A stretch of DNA of 64,000 bases, from positions 2,108,001-2,172,000 of the forward strand of contig NZ_CP170453.1 of NCBI RefSeq assembly GCF_042492175.1, in the 5' to 3' direction. Below the pieces are notes generated by a model. That model did not search any database. It was not told the origin of the DNA and saw nothing but the letters and a program-made list of their open reading frames with translations. This DNA comes from CAJXSN01 sp947492235. GTDB taxonomy: Bacteria > Pseudomonadota > Alphaproteobacteria > Sphingomonadales > Sphingomonadaceae. The number at the start of each line of letters is the position of its first letter. Positions within the stretch are counted from its first letter, which is position 1. The position numbers and the translations under genes were made by a program. Positions 61,875 to 64,000 of the stretch are shown here, one piece after another.

Positions 61875-61968
61875 CTCCTCCCCCTTGAGGGGGGAGGCAG
61901 GGTGGGGGTGTTCGGCGGCAATTCAACGTGGAACCCCCACCCCCGACCCCTCCCCAGGGGGAGGGGAG
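61875..61968. repeat. Nested GC-rich palindromic repeat between pirin and azoR
   Basis: The arm at 61875-61913 and the arm at 61931-61968 are imperfect reverse complements. Each arm also folds alone: 61878-61884 with 61890-61896, and 61947-61955 with 61958-61966. The motifs with runs of CCCCCAC and CCCCTCCCC resemble the intergenic palindromes often seen in sphingomonad genomes. It could attenuate azoR relative to pirin. Confidence 0.8.
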
Positions 61969-61972
61969 ATTA

Positions 61973-62677
61973 TTAGGCTGCATCAACGAGGACGAGTTCA
62001 CTGTCCTCCAACGCGGTCACAGTGATTTTGGCCATGTCGGTGATGGCCACGCCGTCGCGCGCTTCGGCTTCCACATCTTCGACCCGCACCTTTCCGGTGG
62101 CGGGCACCAGATAGAGATGCCGAGAGGCGTCGCGCGGAGTGTAGGTCACGCTCTCGCCCGCCTTCACAGTTGCGCCGAGGACTTCGGCATCGGTGCGGAT
62201 CGGCAGAGCGCCGTCGTCATCATTGGCCGCACCGCTGGCGAGGGCGACCCATTGCCCGGCGCGGTCGCCTTTGGGGAAGGGCCGTGCGCCCCAGCCAGGT
62301 GTGCCGCCGCGCTGCGACGGAATGATCCAGATCTGGAAGATCTGCGTGTCCTCGCCCTCATGATTGTATTCCGAGTGCTGCACACCGTCGCCAGCGCTCA
62401 TTACCTGTACGTCGCCCGCTTCGGTGCGGCCTTCATTGCCCATGCTGTCGCGGTGGGTGATGGCGCCTTTGCGGACATAGGTGATGATTTCCATGTCCTG
62501 ATGCGGATGGGTGGGGAAGCCGGTGCCCGGTGCAATCGTATCGTCGTTCCAGACGCGCAGGGAGCCCCAATTGACCCGTGCCGGATCGTGATATCCGGCG
62601 AAGGAAAAGTGGTGACGCGCATCCAGCCAGCCGTGATTGGCAGAGCCGAGCGTGTTGAAAGGGCGCAATTCGATCAT
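61973..62677 (-). CDS. Pirin family protein
   Basis: A product of 234 residues with a double cupin. PGTGFPTHPHQDMEIITYVRKGAITHRDSMG is the metal-binding pirin motif with two His and a downstream Glu, followed by VQVMSAGDGVQHSEYNHEGED. The second cupin is more degenerate (VTYTPRDASRHLYLVPATG). Bacterial pirins are quercetinase-like dioxygenases or regulators. It starts 116 bases from the divergent LysR gene and reads into azoR, forming a likely LysR-controlled quinone-response unit. Confidence 0.93.
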   Translation of the reverse strand: MIELRPFNTLGSANHGWLDARHHFSFAGYHDPARVNWGSLRVWNDDTIAPGTGFPTHPHQDMEIITYVRKGAITHRDSMGNEGRTEAGDVQVMSAGDGVQHSEYNHEGEDTQIFQIWIIPSQRGGTPGWGARPFPKGDRAGQWVALASGAANDDDGALPIRTDAEVLGATVKAGESVTYTPRDASRHLYLVPATGKVRVEDVEAEARDGVAITDMAKITVTALEDSELVLVDAA

Positions 62678-62793
62678 GTCTGTTCTCCTGTCGGGAGTGG
62701 GTGTGAGACGGAAATAGGCATTGCAGATTGAAAGGATAAGTGAGATAAAAACTATTAAAATGTTCGGATAATCGGAATATATGGAAAAGCCCT

Positions 62794-63696
62794 ATGCAGC
62801 TTGCCGACCCCACACTCGATCAACTGCGCATCTTTCTGGCGGTCGAGGAGGAAGGCAGCTTTGGCGGCGCGGCGCGGCGTATGGGGCGGGCGGTATCCGC
62901 CATCAGCTACGGAATCGCGCAGATGGAGGCGCAACTGGGCGTCACGCTGTTCGCACGCGAAGGCTCGCGCAAGCCGGTGCTGACCGAGGAGGGGAAGGGC
63001 CTGCTGGCCGAAGCGCGCGCGGTGGCCGACCGTGCCGATGCGCTGCTGGCCAAGACCCGCAGCTTGCACGCCGGGCTGGAGAGCGATGTGTCTCTGGTCC
63101 TCGACGTAATGGTGCCGGGCGAGGCAACGGCGGCCGTGCTGCGCGATTTCCGTGCGAAGTTTCCCACCGTCGCGCTCCGCTTGCAGGTCGAGGGGCTGGG
63201 TGCGGTGGCCGCCTGCCTGCTCGAGCGGTCCTCCGTGCTGGGTGTCGGCGGGCCGGTGGTGGGCGACCATCCGGAACTGGAGCGGCAGGACATTGGCTCA
63301 ACCGAGCTTGTCCCCCTTGCTGCGCCGGACCATCCGCTTGCACAGGAGGGTGTGGAGCCCGGCGAGAGCCGCAAGCACTTGCAGCTCGTCCTCGCCGACC
63401 GATCGGACCTGACACAGGGCCGCGAATTCTCGGTACTCAGCCCGCTGACCTGGCGGCTGGGCGATCTGGGCGCGAAGCATGCGCTGCTGAAAGAGGGCCT
63501 CGGCTGGGGCAATATGCCCCGCCCGATGGTGGCGGGCGATCTTGCAAGCGGCGCGCTGGTCCCACTCGACCTGCCGGAAAAGCCCGGCACCACCTACCGC
63601 TTCAGCGCCCTGTGGCGGCGTGACACGAAGCCCGGTCCGGCGACAAGCTGGCTGATCGACGCGCTGCGGGAGCGGTTGACGGAGTGTCCGGACTAG
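62794..63696 (+). CDS. LysR-family transcriptional regulator
   Basis: A product of 300 residues. The N-terminal HTH is LDQLRIFLAVEEEGSFGGAARRMGRAVSAISYGIAQMEAQLGVTLF, followed by a LysR effector-binding domain (SLVLDVMVPGEATAAVLRDF, then LKEGLGWGNMPRPMVAGDL). It is divergent from pirin-azoR with a 116-base AT-rich spacer that should contain its operator, and is therefore the probable regulator of that unit. It ends four bases into the convergent GST gene. Confidence 0.93.
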   Translation: MQLADPTLDQLRIFLAVEEEGSFGGAARRMGRAVSAISYGIAQMEAQLGVTLFAREGSRKPVLTEEGKGLLAEARAVADRADALLAKTRSLHAGLESDVSLVLDVMVPGEATAAVLRDFRAKFPTVALRLQVEGLGAVAACLLERSSVLGVGGPVVGDHPELERQDIGSTELVPLAAPDHPLAQEGVEPGESRKHLQLVLADRSDLTQGREFSVLSPLTWRLGDLGAKHALLKEGLGWGNMPRPMVAGDLASGALVPLDLPEKPGTTYRFSALWRRDTKPGPATSWLIDALRERLTECPD

Positions 63697-64000
63697 GGGC
63701 CGAACACCACCGGCTCGTCGCCCGGCTGCCAGACGGCATATTTCGCCATTACGCTCTGGAACAGATCGGAGGCCAGATGATCCTCCAGCCATTGCTGCAC
63801 ATGCGGGATCGGCTGGGCATCGAACCAGTCGCGATCCGTATTGGCGAACTGGCGGATGAAGGGGAACAGGGCGATGTCGGTGAAGCCGCGTTGCTCGCCG
63901 CCAATATGCGGTTGTCGGGACAGGAGCCCGTCGAGATCGCTCAATATGGCAAGCCCTTCGCCGCGATGATCAACCTTGCTGTAATCCGGCTCGTCTGCGT
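63693..64000 (-). CDS. Glutathione S-transferase family protein, C-terminal part
   Basis: The frame is open to the window edge, so the N-terminal thioredoxin-like domain is outside the window. The visible ~102 residues form the helical C-terminal domain: ILSDLDGLLSRQPHIGGEQRGFTDIALFPFIRQFA, with the N-capping-box type motif GFTDIALFPF, then VQQWLEDHLASDLFQSVMAKYA. This places it in the GST fold without defining a class. An internal TTG should not be read as a start. It is convergent with the LysR gene with a four-base overlap. Confidence 0.82.
   Translation of the reverse strand, partial: ADEPDYSKVDHRGEGLAILSDLDGLLSRQPHIGGEQRGFTDIALFPFIRQFANTDRDWFDAQPIPHVQQWLEDHLASDLFQSVMAKYAVWQPGDEPVVFGP

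Noticed and set aside
1..64000. CRISPR arrays, insertion sequences or prophage
   Set aside because: No regularly spaced short repeats, transposase motifs or terminal inverted repeats with target duplications were seen. The only sizeable repeats are the autotransporter 3' ends and the two intergenic palindromes.

Overview
The window reads as a chromosomal segment of an alphaproteobacterium, most likely order Sphingomonadales and plausibly family Erythrobacteraceae. The evidence is high GC content, a Fur-PlsC-MiaB-PhoH-YbeY-CorC gene string, a DciA/two-thioredoxin-fold/SMC string, a MucR-type zinc-finger regulator, DUF1489, class II DAHP synthase and a cobaltochelatase CobT. The family-level placement is inference from gene content and order, not from an alignment. 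No phage, transposase, integrase, CRISPR array or rRNA was seen. There is one tRNA. No gene-free gap exceeds about 200 bases.

Region 1-12.4 kb: the 3' part of cobT, a low-GC small membrane protein, a nitroreductase, a coiled-coil lipoprotein divergent from cysS, and a D-2-hydroxyacid dehydrogenase. Next comes a small divergent locus made of an S24 (LexA/CI-like) regulator facing a 62-residue helix-turn-helix-like protein and a 122-residue unknown. A metallo-beta-lactamase-fold hydrolase and a MAPEG protein follow, separated by a cluster of stem-loops. The lipid/growth operon rpmF-plsX-fabH-ihfA-merR closes the region.

Region 12.4-26 kb: smc, two DsbA-like proteins and dciA form one leftward unit, divergent from mutY. 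Then come a Tat-exported beta-lactamase-family hydrolase with nudC, a FrnE-like DsbA protein with an SDR, DUF1489, a second SDR and mgtE.

Region 26-39 kb: a cyclophilin, a membrane acyltransferase, and two tandem paralogous lipoproteins with a class-3-lipase fold. A long leftward run follows: LysR; fur-plsC-miaB-phoH-ybeY-corC; mucR with its own terminator; nfu-nitroreductase-tsaB-rimI.

Region 39-47.6 kb: an exported M16 peptidase, class II DAHP synthase, the ergothioneine pair egtB-egtD translationally linked to a renalase-like FAD oxidoreductase, and a membrane-anchored retropepsin-like protease.

Region 47.8-55.1 kb is the most unusual part. Two tandem genes encode trypsin-like serine protease autotransporters of about 1,100 residues. 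Their protease halves are clearly diverged, but their last ~355 codons, stop codon, 3' UTR and terminator are almost base-identical (about 1,148 bp), which indicates recent gene conversion or duplication. A divergently read lipoprotein resembling an I78-family serine-protease inhibitor lies immediately next to them, suggesting a surface protease/periplasmic inhibitor module.

Region 55.2-64 kb: tRNA-Gln, argE, yghU-like, type IB topoisomerase, glutamine-dependent NAD synthase, a low-GC orphan, then a LysR gene divergent from pirin and azoreductase genes that are separated by a nested palindromic repeat. The window ends in a partial glutathione S-transferase.
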